Source: Sphaerisporangium fuscum (GTDB taxonomy: Bacteria; Actinomycetota; Actinomycetes; Streptosporangiales; Streptosporangiaceae). Taken from it: DNA of 64,000 nt. Numbering within the stretch: the first letter of the stretch is position 1; each line of letters starts with the position of its first letter. The notes beneath the pieces were generated by a model. That model was not told where the DNA came from. It was given only the letters and a program-made list of their open reading frames with translations, and searched no databases. The stretch lies in the NCBI RefSeq assembly GCF_018531465.1, contig NZ_JAHDTF010000002.1, positions 1-64,000 of the forward strand. Reading direction: 5' to 3'. Both the position numbers and the translations under genes were made by a program. Below, piece after piece: positions 23,708 to 31,859 of this stretch.

Positions 23708-24361
23708 ATGACCACCACCACGATCGTCTACGCACGCATGATGATCGAGCAGGCGGCCAGAGGACAGTACCGCACTGTCTACACCCCTTCCGCGCTGGAG
23801 GCGGCCTCCACGGTGCTGGCCGAGGTGCACGCCGCCGCGGAGCGGCACGGCGTCGCCCCGGCCGACTGGACGGGCGTGTACGGCGCCGACCAGCGCCTGG
23901 CGGAGGCCGTCCTGGTGGCCCAGTCGACCGCGTACCGGCGGGCGTCGCTGGTGGACCTGCGCGACCCGCGGGCCCTGCTGGCCGAGGCGGCCGCTCGGTC
24001 CGGGCTGGAGACCGCGGACGAACGACCCGGGCGCGCGCCCCTGGAGGAACGGAGCGGGTTCCCCATGCGCGAGGGGATGCCGGGGGGTGACGCTTCGCCG
24101 CACCGGGTCACGATCCGTCTCGCCCGCCTGCCGGAGACGCCGCCGTGGGGCTGGGACGGCCTGGCCCCGCTCGTGGTGGCCCTCGACCGGTTCGAGAGCC
24201 TCGAGAGCCCCGCGTGGAAGTGGGAGCTGTACCCGGACGTCGGGGAGCCGAGCACACAGATGGTGCAGGTCGTCGCCCCGCCCCCGTCGGCGGCGGTCGC
24301 CGACGAGGTCCTCGCCGTGGCCCGCAGGATCCTGACGGGCACGCTCCGCCTGTACCTCTGA
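23708..24361 (+). CDS. Hypothetical protein
   Basis: 217 residues starting MTTTTIVYARMMIEQAARGQ. No signal peptide, membrane helix or known motif. An alpha-helical N-terminal half with Ala/Glu/Arg composition is followed by HRVTIRLARLPETPPWGWDG and KWELYPDVG. The ATG lacks a clear ribosome site, but the codon pattern is strongly GC-biased at third positions and the length is good. The region ahead of it (23555-23707) holds nothing else. I do not recognise a family. Confidence 0.7.
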   Translation: MTTTTIVYARMMIEQAARGQYRTVYTPSALEAASTVLAEVHAAAERHGVAPADWTGVYGADQRLAEAVLVAQSTAYRRASLVDLRDPRALLAEAAARSGLETADERPGRAPLEERSGFPMREGMPGGDASPHRVTIRLARLPETPPWGWDGLAPLVVALDRFESLESPAWKWELYPDVGEPSTQMVQVVAPPPSAAVADEVLAVARRILTGTLRLYL

Positions 24362-24695
24362 CACACCGAATACGACCGGCTGGACCGCCGCTCCCTGCGG
24401 CCGGTCGGCCTCGGGCCCGCCTGGATGGCCGGGCCGTTCATGGCGGACCGGCCGGCGTCCGTCCTGCCGCCTACTGCTTACGGATGATCCAACGGCGGCT
24501 TTTCATCCTTTGTCATTATTTGCGACTTACAGTCGTTGATCAACAATCGTCTCGGCTCGCATCGCCGGGCCGCACGCACCAGGAGCCGTCGTACCCGCTG
24601 TCCGCGAGGCCGGCCCGGGGCACCATCACCGGGGGAAGTCGTCGTCCATCGCCGGACGCGGGTGCTCGGCCAGGCATCCGACGATTGGAAGACAC
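24362..24695 (+). other. Intergenic region with probable promoter for the Tap-like gene
   Basis: About 330 bases. An AT-richer island near 24500-24550 contains TTGCGA, 17 bases, then ACAATC, and a perfect GTTGATCAAC palindrome at about 24534-24543. This is a likely promoter/operator for the gene at 24696. I see no gene here. Confidence 0.4.
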
Positions 24696-26246
24696 GTGCG
24701 AAGAAAAGTCCCCCTGTTCGGCCTCGTCGTGGCGGCGGCCGCCGCTCTCCTCCCCTTGTCGCCCGCGGGGGCCACGACGGCCGCCCCGGCCAAGGGCACC
24801 ATCGCCTGGAGCCCGTGCCCGGAGGACGCGAACGTCGAGTGCGGCACGCTGAGCGTCCCGGTGGACTGGTCCCGCCCGAACGGCCCCACCGTGGACCTCG
24901 CCCTGGCCCGGCGCAAGGCGACCGACCCGTCGGCCCGCGCCGGCTCCCTGCTGATCAACCCCGGCGGGCCGGGCGGATCCGGCGTCGACTTCGCCCTGTT
25001 CGGCGATCAGTACTTCAGCAAGGAGATCAACAGCAGGTTCGACATCGTCGGCTTCGACCCGCGCGGCGTCGCCCGCAGCCACCCCATCGTCTGCTCCACC
25101 GACCTGCTGAGGCAGGCGCCGTACCCGATCATGAAGAGCCAGGCCGACTTCGACCGGCAACTGGCCTACAACAGCCGGCTCCGCGCGGACTGCCGCGCCC
25201 GCACCGGCCCGCTGTACGACCACGTGGACACGCTCAGCGTCGTCCGCGACCTCGACGCCATCCGCGCCGCCCTGGGCGAGGACAAGCTGACCTACTACGG
25301 CATCTCCTACGGCACCCTGATCGGGCAGCTGTACGCCGAGACCTTCCCCGAACGGGTCCGCGCCCTCGCGCTCGACGGCAACATGGACCACAGCCTGCAC
25401 ACCCGCGGGTTCCTCGACACCGAGGCCGCCACCGTGCAGGACTCCTTCGACGAGTTCGTCTCCTGGTGCGATCGCGAGGCCTCGTGCGCGCTGCACGGGC
25501 GTGACGTACGCGCCTTCTGGGCCGGCCTGCTGGCCCGCGCCGACCGCGGTGAACTGCACTTCCCCGGCCAGCCCGAGGCGCCGCTCACCCGGCTCGACCT
25601 CATCGGCATGGCCACCGGCGCCTTCTACGGGCCGGCGTGGGCCGAGCTCGCCCGGTTCCTGAACGACGTGGACACCGGCACCGCCGCCGCCCCCTTCACC
25701 CTCAGGTCCCCCAAGCGCGACGCGGACGTGACCGAGTACCCCACGCAGGTCTTCTGCGAGGACTTCTCCCTCCCCGTGCACGACTACCGTGAGTACGCCG
25801 CGCTCCTGCGCCGCTCGGCCCGGATCGCACCCGACATGCGGTTCAGCCCGCTCGCCCTGTCGATGACGACGAGCTGCCTCGGTCAGCCCACCCCGATCCC
25901 GAACCCCCAGCACCACCTGCGGGTGCACGGCAGCGCGCCGCTGCTGCTCGGCAACTCCGTACACGATCCCGCCACCGCCTACAGCTGGGCGGTGAGCAGC
26001 GCCCGCCAGATCGGCCGGGAGGCGACGCTCCTGACCTATGACGGCTGGGGCCACGGCATCTACGGCCACAGCGACTGCACCACCGGGACCATCGACTCCT
26101 ACCTGGTCTCGCTGGCTCTCCCGGCCCGCGGCACGCACTGCCCGGCCGTCGAGCCGCCCGCGCAGCTCAAGGCCCAGCGGCCGCCGCTCCCGCTGCCGCC
26201 CGGCCCGCTGCCCGCCGTCCCCGGCTGGGGCCTGCCGAGGTCCTGA
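24696..26246 (+). CDS. Secreted alpha/beta hydrolase of the Tap/SlpD peptidase family
   Basis: 516 residues from GTG 24696. A signal peptide (MRRKVPLFGL, hydrophobic core, SPAGATTA) directs export. The hydrolase core has the oxyanion segment LINPGGPGGSGVDFA, DPRGVARS, the nucleophile elbow GISYGT (Ser204) and the catalytic His453 in WGHGIYG. A C-terminal TAP-like domain has Cys pairs (SDCTTG, GTHCP). Family members such as Streptomyces Tap remove tripeptides from secreted proteins. It is followed by a bidirectional terminator. Confidence 0.9.
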   Translation: MRRKVPLFGLVVAAAAALLPLSPAGATTAAPAKGTIAWSPCPEDANVECGTLSVPVDWSRPNGPTVDLALARRKATDPSARAGSLLINPGGPGGSGVDFALFGDQYFSKEINSRFDIVGFDPRGVARSHPIVCSTDLLRQAPYPIMKSQADFDRQLAYNSRLRADCRARTGPLYDHVDTLSVVRDLDAIRAALGEDKLTYYGISYGTLIGQLYAETFPERVRALALDGNMDHSLHTRGFLDTEAATVQDSFDEFVSWCDREASCALHGRDVRAFWAGLLARADRGELHFPGQPEAPLTRLDLIGMATGAFYGPAWAELARFLNDVDTGTAAAPFTLRSPKRDADVTEYPTQVFCEDFSLPVHDYREYAALLRRSARIAPDMRFSPLALSMTTSCLGQPTPIPNPQHHLRVHGSAPLLLGNSVHDPATAYSWAVSSARQIGREATLLTYDGWGHGIYGHSDCTTGTIDSYLVSLALPARGTHCPAVEPPAQLKAQRPPLPLPPGPLPAVPGWGLPRS

Positions 26247-26257
26247 CCGTCCCACCC

Positions 26258-26291
26258 GCGAGCCGTACGGGCACCGTCCCGTACGGCTCGC
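26258..26291. terminator. Bidirectional terminator between convergent genes
   Basis: A perfect 14-bp stem (GCGAGCCGTACGGG at 26258-26271 with 26278-26291) and a six-base loop, between the Tap-like gene (+) and the signal peptidase gene (-). Confidence 0.75.
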
Positions 26292-26310
26292 GCCGTACCG
26301 GCGGGGGGTG

Positions 26311-26814
26311 TCACTCCCGTGGCAGGCGGCGCACCATGACGCCGACGAACTCCGCGCCGCGCACGAAGCCGAACTCCCGTGAATCCCAGCTGGTGTCAGG
26401 GTTGTCGCCCAGCACGACCAGCGCGTCCTCCGGTACGACCGTCTCGGAGACGTCGCGCAGGGCCGGGAAGGACTCGCGGGGCACCGGCTCCCCGGCCACC
26501 GCGACCGCCCGCTTCACGAGCAGGCGCCGGCCCGGGTGGTCGAACATCTCCGGCACCGTGTCCTCCTCGCCGGGCTCGACGCCGGGCGGCAACCCCTCCA
26601 CCGCGGGAGGGTCGGGAATCCGCACGACGACGATCTGCCCGGAGTGGACCCGCTTCGTCCTGCGCACCAGCAGCCGGTCACCGGAGCGCAGGGTGGGTTC
26701 CATGCTGGGCCCGCGGACCGTCGCGACCATGTACCGGCGCCGGAGCCACAGCAGCGAGGCTCCCACCGCCACGACGCCGAACGCCGGCAGGAGCAACTTC
26801 GCGTGCCCGGTCAT
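26311..26814 (-). CDS. S26 signal peptidase of the Cys-rich peptide operon
   Basis: 167 residues from ATG 26814. One N-terminal membrane helix (LLLPAFGVVAVGASLLWL). Catalytic Ser37 in RGPSMEPTLRSGDRLLV, general base Lys101 in LLVKRAVAVAGEP, and the family box GDNPDTSWDSREFG. It is a type I leader peptidase and would cut exported proteins at the outer membrane face. It starts inside the stop of the thioredoxin-like gene (ATGA) and is the last gene of a four-gene operon headed by a Cys-rich peptide; a dedicated role on that peptide is inferred. The organism presumably has a general signal peptidase elsewhere. Confidence 0.88.
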   Translation of the reverse strand: MTGHAKLLLPAFGVVAVGASLLWLRRRYMVATVRGPSMEPTLRSGDRLLVRRTKRVHSGQIVVVRIPDPPAVEGLPPGVEPGEEDTVPEMFDHPGRRLLVKRAVAVAGEPVPRESFPALRDVSETVVPEDALVVLGDNPDTSWDSREFGFVRGAEFVGVMVRRLPRE

Positions 26815-27326
26815 GCCCGGGATTCGATGGGCAGTTCCTCCAGGCGGCCACCGGCGGCGATGAGGCGATGGTCGGAGCCGAAAAGGTAGAGCGCCGGGGT
26901 CCACGAGTTCCGGAACGCGCTCGCCACCGGCCCCTCGTCGTCCTCGACGATCACACGGGCGGCCGGGGTGAGCGCCTCGACGGCCACGGGGTCGTCGCCG
27001 GCGACCACGGCGAGCACGTTCTCGCGTCCGAGCTCGCGGGCCCGCTCGGTGAACCTCGGCAGCAGCGTGTGGCAGGGCTCGCATCCGGCGGAGAAGAATC
27101 CGACGAGCCCGGTGACCGTGTCCTGGGACACCGGCTCGCCGTCCAGGGTCACCGCGGCGAACTCGCCGGCGGGCGAGCCGAGCGGCAGGGCGATGGGAGG
27201 CCCGGCGTGCGAGGCGCCTCCCCCGCCGCCCGTCTGCTTCATCCGGCGTATGAGGCCGACGGTCAGCAGCAGGTTGAACGCGGAGACCAGAGCGATGAGC
27301 ACCACGGCGGCGATGAGGTAGGGCAT
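26811..27326 (-). CDS. Membrane-anchored TlpA/MauD-like thioredoxin
   Basis: 171 residues from ATG 27326. A membrane anchor (PYLIAAVVLIALVSAFNLLL) and a Gly-rich linker lead to a thioredoxin fold outside the cell. Its redox site is Cys82-Glu-Pro-Cys85 (FFSAGCEPCHTLLPRF), and the cis-Pro region is NSWTPALYLFG. MauD-type proteins help form disulfides in the methylamine dehydrogenase small subunit; the gene order MauE-like then MauD-like is the same here. ATGA overlaps link it to both neighbours. The likely role is making or isomerising disulfides in the operon's peptide. Confidence 0.88.
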   Translation of the reverse strand: MPYLIAAVVLIALVSAFNLLLTVGLIRRMKQTGGGGGASHAGPPIALPLGSPAGEFAAVTLDGEPVSQDTVTGLVGFFSAGCEPCHTLLPRFTERARELGRENVLAVVAGDDPVAVEALTPAARVIVEDDEGPVASAFRNSWTPALYLFGSDHRLIAAGGRLEELPIESRA

Positions 27327-27832
27327 CAGGCGTTCCTCGCGAAGAGATCGACGATGTCGTCGAAGGAAGCGATGATCATCGCTCCGATGAGCCCCGCGAC
27401 GACCGCCAGGGCCGTCCCGGCGAGCACGGGCACGCCGGCGGGCAGCAGGGCGCCGAGCGCGGCCACGACGATCAACAGGGCGTTGCGCACCAGGTGGCGG
27501 GCTCCAAGGGGTGCGGCGGAGGCGCCGAAGCATCGGCAGGGAGCCCGCTGCCCGCGCCGCAGCGCGAGGGCGATCGCGGCGGTGAACGCGACCAGCAGCG
27601 CACCGGCGAGCGCGAGACCGTACGGCGTGAGCGGCGGCACGGCGATCAGGATCGGGATCAGCGCCTCCGTCGCGACGACCGCCACCGCGATCGGGCGGAG
27701 CAGGGGGCGCCGGACGGGGACGAGCTGGGGCAGGGAGCGGCGGAAGCCCTCGAAGTCGCGCAGCTTCGACACCGCGGTGATCGCGAAGACCAGTGCCACG
27801 AGGCAGGCGCATCCGATCCGCACGTACTCCAT
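27326..27832 (-). CDS. MauE/DoxX-like redox membrane protein
   Basis: 168 residues with four membrane helices, GGAGGT four bases before ATG 27832. Cys8 and Cys10 (GCAC) lie in the first helix and Cys99/Cys101 (APCRCFG) in the loop after the third, the paired-cysteine pattern of the MauE/DoxX family, which passes electrons to quinone. VSKLRDFEGFRRSL is also family-typical. It would re-oxidise the neighbouring thioredoxin-like protein. It overlaps the next gene by ATGA and is separated from the upstream peptide gene by a strong hairpin. Confidence 0.86.
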   Translation of the reverse strand: MEYVRIGCACLVALVFAITAVSKLRDFEGFRRSLPQLVPVRRPLLRPIAVAVVATEALIPILIAVPPLTPYGLALAGALLVAFTAAIALALRRGQRAPCRCFGASAAPLGARHLVRNALLIVVAALGALLPAGVPVLAGTALAVVAGLIGAMIIASFDDIVDLFARNA

Positions 27833-27850
27833 CCGCACCTCCACCGCCGG

Positions 27851-27876
27851 GCGGGCGGCGGAGACCCGCCGCCCGC
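27851..27876 (-). terminator. Hairpin between the Cys-rich peptide gene and mauE-like gene
   Basis: A perfect 11-bp GC stem (GCGGGCGGCGG at 27851-27861 with 27866-27876) and an AGAC loop, inside the 63-base gap. It ends about 10 bases before the mauE-like ribosome site. This is the usual place for a partial terminator that keeps a peptide gene more highly expressed than its processing genes. Confidence 0.6.
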
Positions 27877-27895
27877 GGACATCTTTACAGACGGA

Positions 27896-28054
27896 TCAGC
27901 AGGTGCCGACCTTGACCGTCTGGCAGCCCTGGTCCAGGCAGCACTGACGGAGGTACTTCACGTGGTTGGAGCAGTAGTAGTAGTTGCTGCAGCCCGCCTC
28001 CACGGTGGCCTTGTGAGCCACGCGTGCAAGAAGACGGTCGACGAGACCCATCAT
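27896..28054 (-). CDS. 52-residue six-cysteine peptide (putative secreted or RiPP-like precursor)
   Basis: Starts MMGLVDRLLARVAHKATVEA, an amphipathic leader-like helix without a hydrophobic signal core. The remainder holds six cysteines in 31 residues: GCSNYYYCSN, YLRQCCLDQGC and VGTC, enough for three disulfides, plus a YYY triplet. GAGGAG lies five bases before the first ATG; an upstream TTG (28132) could extend it but lacks such a site. It heads an operon with MauE-like, MauD-like and signal-peptidase genes, all devoted to disulfide chemistry and export. I know no family that it matches. It could be a small enzyme subunit, a structural protein or an antimicrobial peptide. Confidence 0.75.
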   Translation of the reverse strand: MMGLVDRLLARVAHKATVEAGCSNYYYCSNHVKYLRQCCLDQGCQTVKVGTC

Positions 28055-28336
28055 GATGTCTCCTCTCGAAGGCCCTGATCGGGCCACGGGGTTGGCGAGC
28101 ACGATCTTCCGGTCTTCCGAATTACGGCGCAATGGTCGAGATCGAATCCGCAGAAAACGATCAGACGGTCCAGGTGCCGGAAGTTTCGGCCATGATCATT
28201 TGATGCCCTGGAAGGGACCGAAAAGCCGGGCGTCCGGACGCATGCCCCTTCTCACCTGCGCAATCACCGGAACTCCCCGTAAGAGCCCCGCCACACGGCG
28301 TACCGGAACCCGCTCGGCGACCGAGACCGCCGGCGC

Positions 28337-29020
28337 CTACCCGGCGAGGAACTCCGTGACGGCCGCGAGGAAGTCGGCCGGGCGGGTGGAGTGGATCTCG
28401 TGGCCCGCCTCGATCGTGACGAGCCTCGCGCCGGGGATCCGCGCGGCCACCTCACGGACCTGGTCCTGCGGGAGATGACTGGCCGTACCGCCCGCCAGGA
28501 CGAGGGTCGGCGCGGTGACACCGGACAGCCCCTCCAGCCAGCGCGGGTCGGGGTGATTGCGCTGGTGGGCCGTCTGCTCGACCATCGCCCAGTCGAACGG
28601 CAGGTCCCCCTCGGGCCGCTCGGGGAGAGGCAGGCCGGCGGGGTGGGGGGCGGGCACGTCCTCCAGCACCAGCCGCTCCACCCGGCCGGGGTGCTCCTGG
28701 GCGATCAGGAAGGCCACCATGCCGCCCATCGAGTGCCCGATCACGGTCGCGCTCGCCACGCCCAGGTGGTCGAGCAGGGCGACGACGTCGTCCCGCATCA
28801 GTTCCAGGGAGTACACCCCTGGCCGGCCACTGAGGCCGTGACCTCGCAGGTCGGGTGCGTAGATCCGCCAGGAGGAGGCGAGGTGGTCGATGATCCCGGC
28901 CCAGTCGGTGTGGTCGAGCCCCCGCCCCGGAAGGAGCAGCAGGGGCGGCGCGGCGGCGTCCCCCTCGACGCGGTAGGCCAACTCGACGCCGTTCACCAGG
29001 GCGGTGCGTATCTCGCTCAT
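28337..29020 (-). CDS. Alpha/beta hydrolase
   Basis: 227 residues from ATG 29020. Complete fold-type motifs: LLLLPGRGLDHTDW (oxyanion), DLRGHGLSGRPG, the nucleophile elbow VIGHSMGGMVAF, acid in PTLVLAGG, and His in EAGHEIHSTRP. The Ser-Asp-His triad appears intact. It could be an esterase, lactonase or C-C hydrolase; the substrate is unknown. It precedes the Cys-rich peptide operon by 282 bases on the same strand; a functional link is not evident. The gap holds an AT-richer stretch near 28110-28160, the likely promoter of the peptide operon. Confidence 0.9.
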   Translation of the reverse strand: MSEIRTALVNGVELAYRVEGDAAAPPLLLLPGRGLDHTDWAGIIDHLASSWRIYAPDLRGHGLSGRPGVYSLELMRDDVVALLDHLGVASATVIGHSMGGMVAFLIAQEHPGRVERLVLEDVPAPHPAGLPLPERPEGDLPFDWAMVEQTAHQRNHPDPRWLEGLSGVTAPTLVLAGGTASHLPQDQVREVAARIPGARLVTIEAGHEIHSTRPADFLAAVTEFLAG

Positions 29021-29112
29021 CGCGTCACCATAGGCACCGTTCGTCCCAGAGTGGCCGGAATTCACCACGGGCGGAAGACGGCAGGCGGGGCAGGTGTCCA
29101 CTGCCCCGGAAC

Positions 29113-29164
29113 GCGAAAGGCCGCTCCCGCCTTCGATCGCTCGAAGGCGGGAGCGGCCTTTCGC
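29113..29164 (-). terminator. ssrA terminator
   Basis: A 23-bp perfect stem (29113-29135 with 29142-29164, core CCGCTCCCGCCTTCG) and a six-base loop, starting three bases after the mature 3' end of tmRNA. It is the strongest hairpin in the window. Confidence 0.9.
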
Positions 29165-29166
29165 CG

Positions 29167-29540
29167 TGGAGGTGGCGGGAATCGAACCCGCGTCCTTCAA
29201 CACCACGACAGGGCTTCTCCGGGTGCAGCCTGCTGCGATTTTCTCAGCCCCGGCGATCACGCAGGCGAGTCGCCGACGGGCTCAGTCACTGTTAGGTTTC
29301 CCTATCGACCCCGTGACCGGGTCGATCGGTTTAGCCTCCTAGCGATGCCAGATCCGGGCCGGAGGCGGTCCCGGGCTGACAAGGGCGAGGTCCTCGCTCA
29401 GGCGGCGAGGGCCATCTGGCCCTGAGTGCTCTTAGTATTGGCACTTGTTTTTTGCGGTCACAGGATTAACGAGGTTATGTCCGCAGTCCTCGACCCGCTT
29501 CCCCTGGCGCGACATGCCGAAGTCGAAACCAGTCACCCCC
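29167..29540 (-). ncRNA. ssrA: Transfer-messenger RNA (tmRNA)
   Basis: 374 bases. The 5' end GGGGGTGACTGG pairs with the 3' acceptor strand CACCTCC; the T-arm GCGGGTTCGATTCCCGC is canonical. The discriminator A at 29167 is followed by CGG, so the CCA tail must be added. The tag frame (29442 down to 29398) begins at GCC and encodes ANTKSTQGQMALAA then TGA, with the ALAA degron. It rescues stalled ribosomes with SmpB, encoded 2.3 kb upstream on the same strand. A perfect palindrome GAGTTG-T-CAACTC lies at 29545-29557, just upstream of the mature 5' end. Confidence 0.97.
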
Positions 29541-29941
29541 TGTGGAGTTGTCAACTCTGACCACCTGGAAGACCAGGCAACCAGAAGATACTCCAGACAA
29601 CACCCGCAGCGCCAACTTGATTCCCGGCGCGGCCGGCGGTACGGGTGCCGAAACCCCCGGAGACGTGGCACACGGCACACGCCCCCGGGGGCCGACCGGC
29701 AGGGTCGAGCCGGTCCGGACGGCAGGGCTTCCCCCGAGATGAAGCCCTGGTCTCATCACGGCGACTGAGTCCGCAACCCCCAAGCGGTGCTCAGTCACCC
29801 AGAAAGACGCCGGGAACCGCCCCGATGGTTGCTCGCCCCGAGAACAATTTTCGGTGACGTGTCACCAACGCCGTCGCGCCTCACCCGAGCGGCGCCGCCG
29901 ATCCCGAGGTGGAGGCCCGGCGGCATCACTCCGGCCGGGCA
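29541..29941. other. Upstream region of ssrA
   Basis: About 400 bases between the PBP-like gene and ssrA. It should hold the ssrA promoter; TTGGCG, 19 bases, TATCTT on the minus strand (around 29610) is a weak candidate. I see no gene. Confidence 0.35.
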
Positions 29942-31846
29942 CTACGCGGCGCTGCGGGCGCTGCGGAAGAACTGGCCGGCGATCTGCGCCGAGGCCGCCG
30001 GGGTGGACGTCTCGGTCAGCACGGCCACGGCGATGTCACCCTGCCATCCGACGAACCACGACAGGTTCTTCTGGTGCTTCTTCTCGCTGTAGGTGACGGT
30101 GGAGGCGACGCCGTACACCTTGCCGCCCGCGACCGCGGCGGCGGACGCCGAACCCGAGGTGACACCGGCCCGCATCAGCGCCTTGAGCTTGTCGAGCGTC
30201 TTGGAGTCCAGCTGGACGGGACGCGAAGGAGTGACCGGCGCGGTCCCCGCCGGGGTGTCCGGCGCGTCCGGCGCGGCCGGCGAGGTGACCAGCGTGGGCG
30301 GGTGCCAGGTGCCGGAGGCGACGGCGCCGGCCACCAGCGCCATCGACAGCGGGCTCACCCGCACACTCGTGCCGGCGATGATCTTCGCCTTGGCGGCGTC
30401 GGAGGTGCCGGCGGGCAGACTGCCGCTGAACGACCGGAGCGGGAGGTTCCAGGCGGAGCCGATGCCGAACCGCGACGCGGCCTGGCTGAGCGCCGTCGAG
30501 CTGATGCGCCGCGAGAGCGACGCCAGGGCCGTCACGCACCCCTGGGCGAAGCCCGCGGCGATCGTGGGCGCCGTGCCGGCGGGAATCGTCGCCTGCTGGA
30601 ATCGGGCGCCGCCGACGGTGCGGTCGGCCGGGCACGGCACCTTCTGCGACGGATCGACCCCGGCGCCGAGCAGCCCCTCGGCCGCGACGACCGAGAACGC
30701 GGTGCCCGGCGGGAACCGTCCGGCGAGCCCGTCACGCTCCTGGTCCATCCCTCTGGACGCCACCGCCCGGATGGCCCCCGTGGGGGCGTGCACGGCGACC
30801 AGGACGGCGGGGGTGGCGCCGCTGACGGCGAGGTCGGCCGCCTGCTGGATGCCCCTGTCGATGGTGGTGCGCACGGCCGTGGTGTTGTCGCGGCCGGGCC
30901 ACTCCTCCAGCTGGGCGACCTTCGCGCCGGTCTTCTGGTCAAGCGTGATGATCTTGGTGTCGGTGGAGCCGGTGAGCTGGTCCTGGTAGGCCTTCTGCAG
31001 GCCGCTCTGCCCGATGGTGTCCCCGGCGCGCTGCGGGCCGCCCAGTTGCTGCTCGGTCTCGGCGGTGATCGCCCCGACCCTGCCGATGATGTCGGCGGGC
31101 TGGGTGGGCGCGACCGGCTGCTGTCGCTTCTCCACCAGAAGGCCGGGGATGTCCAGCCTGTCGCGCAGCTGGGAGTACTTCTTCAGGCCGAAGGTCACCA
31201 GCGGGACGAACTCCTGCGGCGGTGCCGACATGATGCGGCCGAGCAACCGGTCCTGGGCGAACCCGGTGAGCTGGTAGAGCCGCTCGCACAGCTCGGCCGG
31301 GTTCTTCACGCTGGCGGGGGTGACGCCCGCGACGTACAGGTCCTGCTCGGTCTGCAGGGCGTTGCCGGCGACGTCGTTGATCGGCTGACGGTCCCTGGGC
31401 GTGACCTGCACCGCGAAGCGCTGCCCCGGCTGCAGCTTGGGATGGATGACGCTGGGCGACCAGCGGACCTTCCACGAGCCGTCGACCACGTGGAGGGGCA
31501 GCTTGTTGTCGTACTGCCACAACGGGTTGTTGTCGCCGAGGTCGATCTGCACGTGGAAGTCGGCGGTGGCGTCGTCGCCGTCCATGCGCAGCCCCTTGAG
31601 GGAGAAGCGGATGGACGAGACGTCGAGCTGCGTCGCGGTGTCGGCGAGGGCCTTCTTCACCACCGCCGGATCGGCGTCGGCCCGCCGCGCCGCCGCGTCG
31701 TAGTCGCCGGTCTGCCAGCCGACCAGGAACTCGCTGACCGCGTCGTGCGGCGAGGGCTCGGAGAAACAGGCCGCCAACAGGGGCACGGCGACCGCCAGGG
31801 ACATCCCGGCCGACAACGCCCTTCTGAAACGTACGCCTAGCGCCAC
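29942..31846 (-). CDS. Penicillin-binding-protein homologue lacking catalytic motifs (MecA_N type), lipoprotein
   Basis: 634 residues. The signal ends in a lipobox LLAAC (Cys27). An NTF2-like MecA_N domain follows (PHDAVSEFLVGWQTGDYDAA), then a dimerisation region and a transpeptidase fold. All three active-site motifs are lost: the SxxK position reads PPGTAFSVV (Thr382, Ser385 instead of Ser and Lys), no SxN is seen near QGCVTALASL, and KTG is KVYG (576-579). The fold is otherwise recognisable (TTIDRGIQQAADLA, FVGWQGDIAVAVLTE). It cannot acylate stem peptides; a scaffold or regulatory role in cell-wall synthesis is inferred. It lies between smpB and ssrA. Confidence 0.85.
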   Translation of the reverse strand: MALGVRFRRALSAGMSLAVAVPLLAACFSEPSPHDAVSEFLVGWQTGDYDAAARRADADPAVVKKALADTATQLDVSSIRFSLKGLRMDGDDATADFHVQIDLGDNNPLWQYDNKLPLHVVDGSWKVRWSPSVIHPKLQPGQRFAVQVTPRDRQPINDVAGNALQTEQDLYVAGVTPASVKNPAELCERLYQLTGFAQDRLLGRIMSAPPQEFVPLVTFGLKKYSQLRDRLDIPGLLVEKRQQPVAPTQPADIIGRVGAITAETEQQLGGPQRAGDTIGQSGLQKAYQDQLTGSTDTKIITLDQKTGAKVAQLEEWPGRDNTTAVRTTIDRGIQQAADLAVSGATPAVLVAVHAPTGAIRAVASRGMDQERDGLAGRFPPGTAFSVVAAEGLLGAGVDPSQKVPCPADRTVGGARFQQATIPAGTAPTIAAGFAQGCVTALASLSRRISSTALSQAASRFGIGSAWNLPLRSFSGSLPAGTSDAAKAKIIAGTSVRVSPLSMALVAGAVASGTWHPPTLVTSPAAPDAPDTPAGTAPVTPSRPVQLDSKTLDKLKALMRAGVTSGSASAAAVAGGKVYGVASTVTYSEKKHQKNLSWFVGWQGDIAVAVLTETSTPAASAQIAGQFFRSARSAA

Positions 31847-31859
31847 GGCTTATCGAGCC

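Noticed and set aside
26311..28054. Methylamine dehydrogenase cluster
   Set aside because: MauE- and MauD-like genes are present, but no large subunit, no light chain of proper size and no MauG. The small Cys-rich ORF does not resemble MauA.
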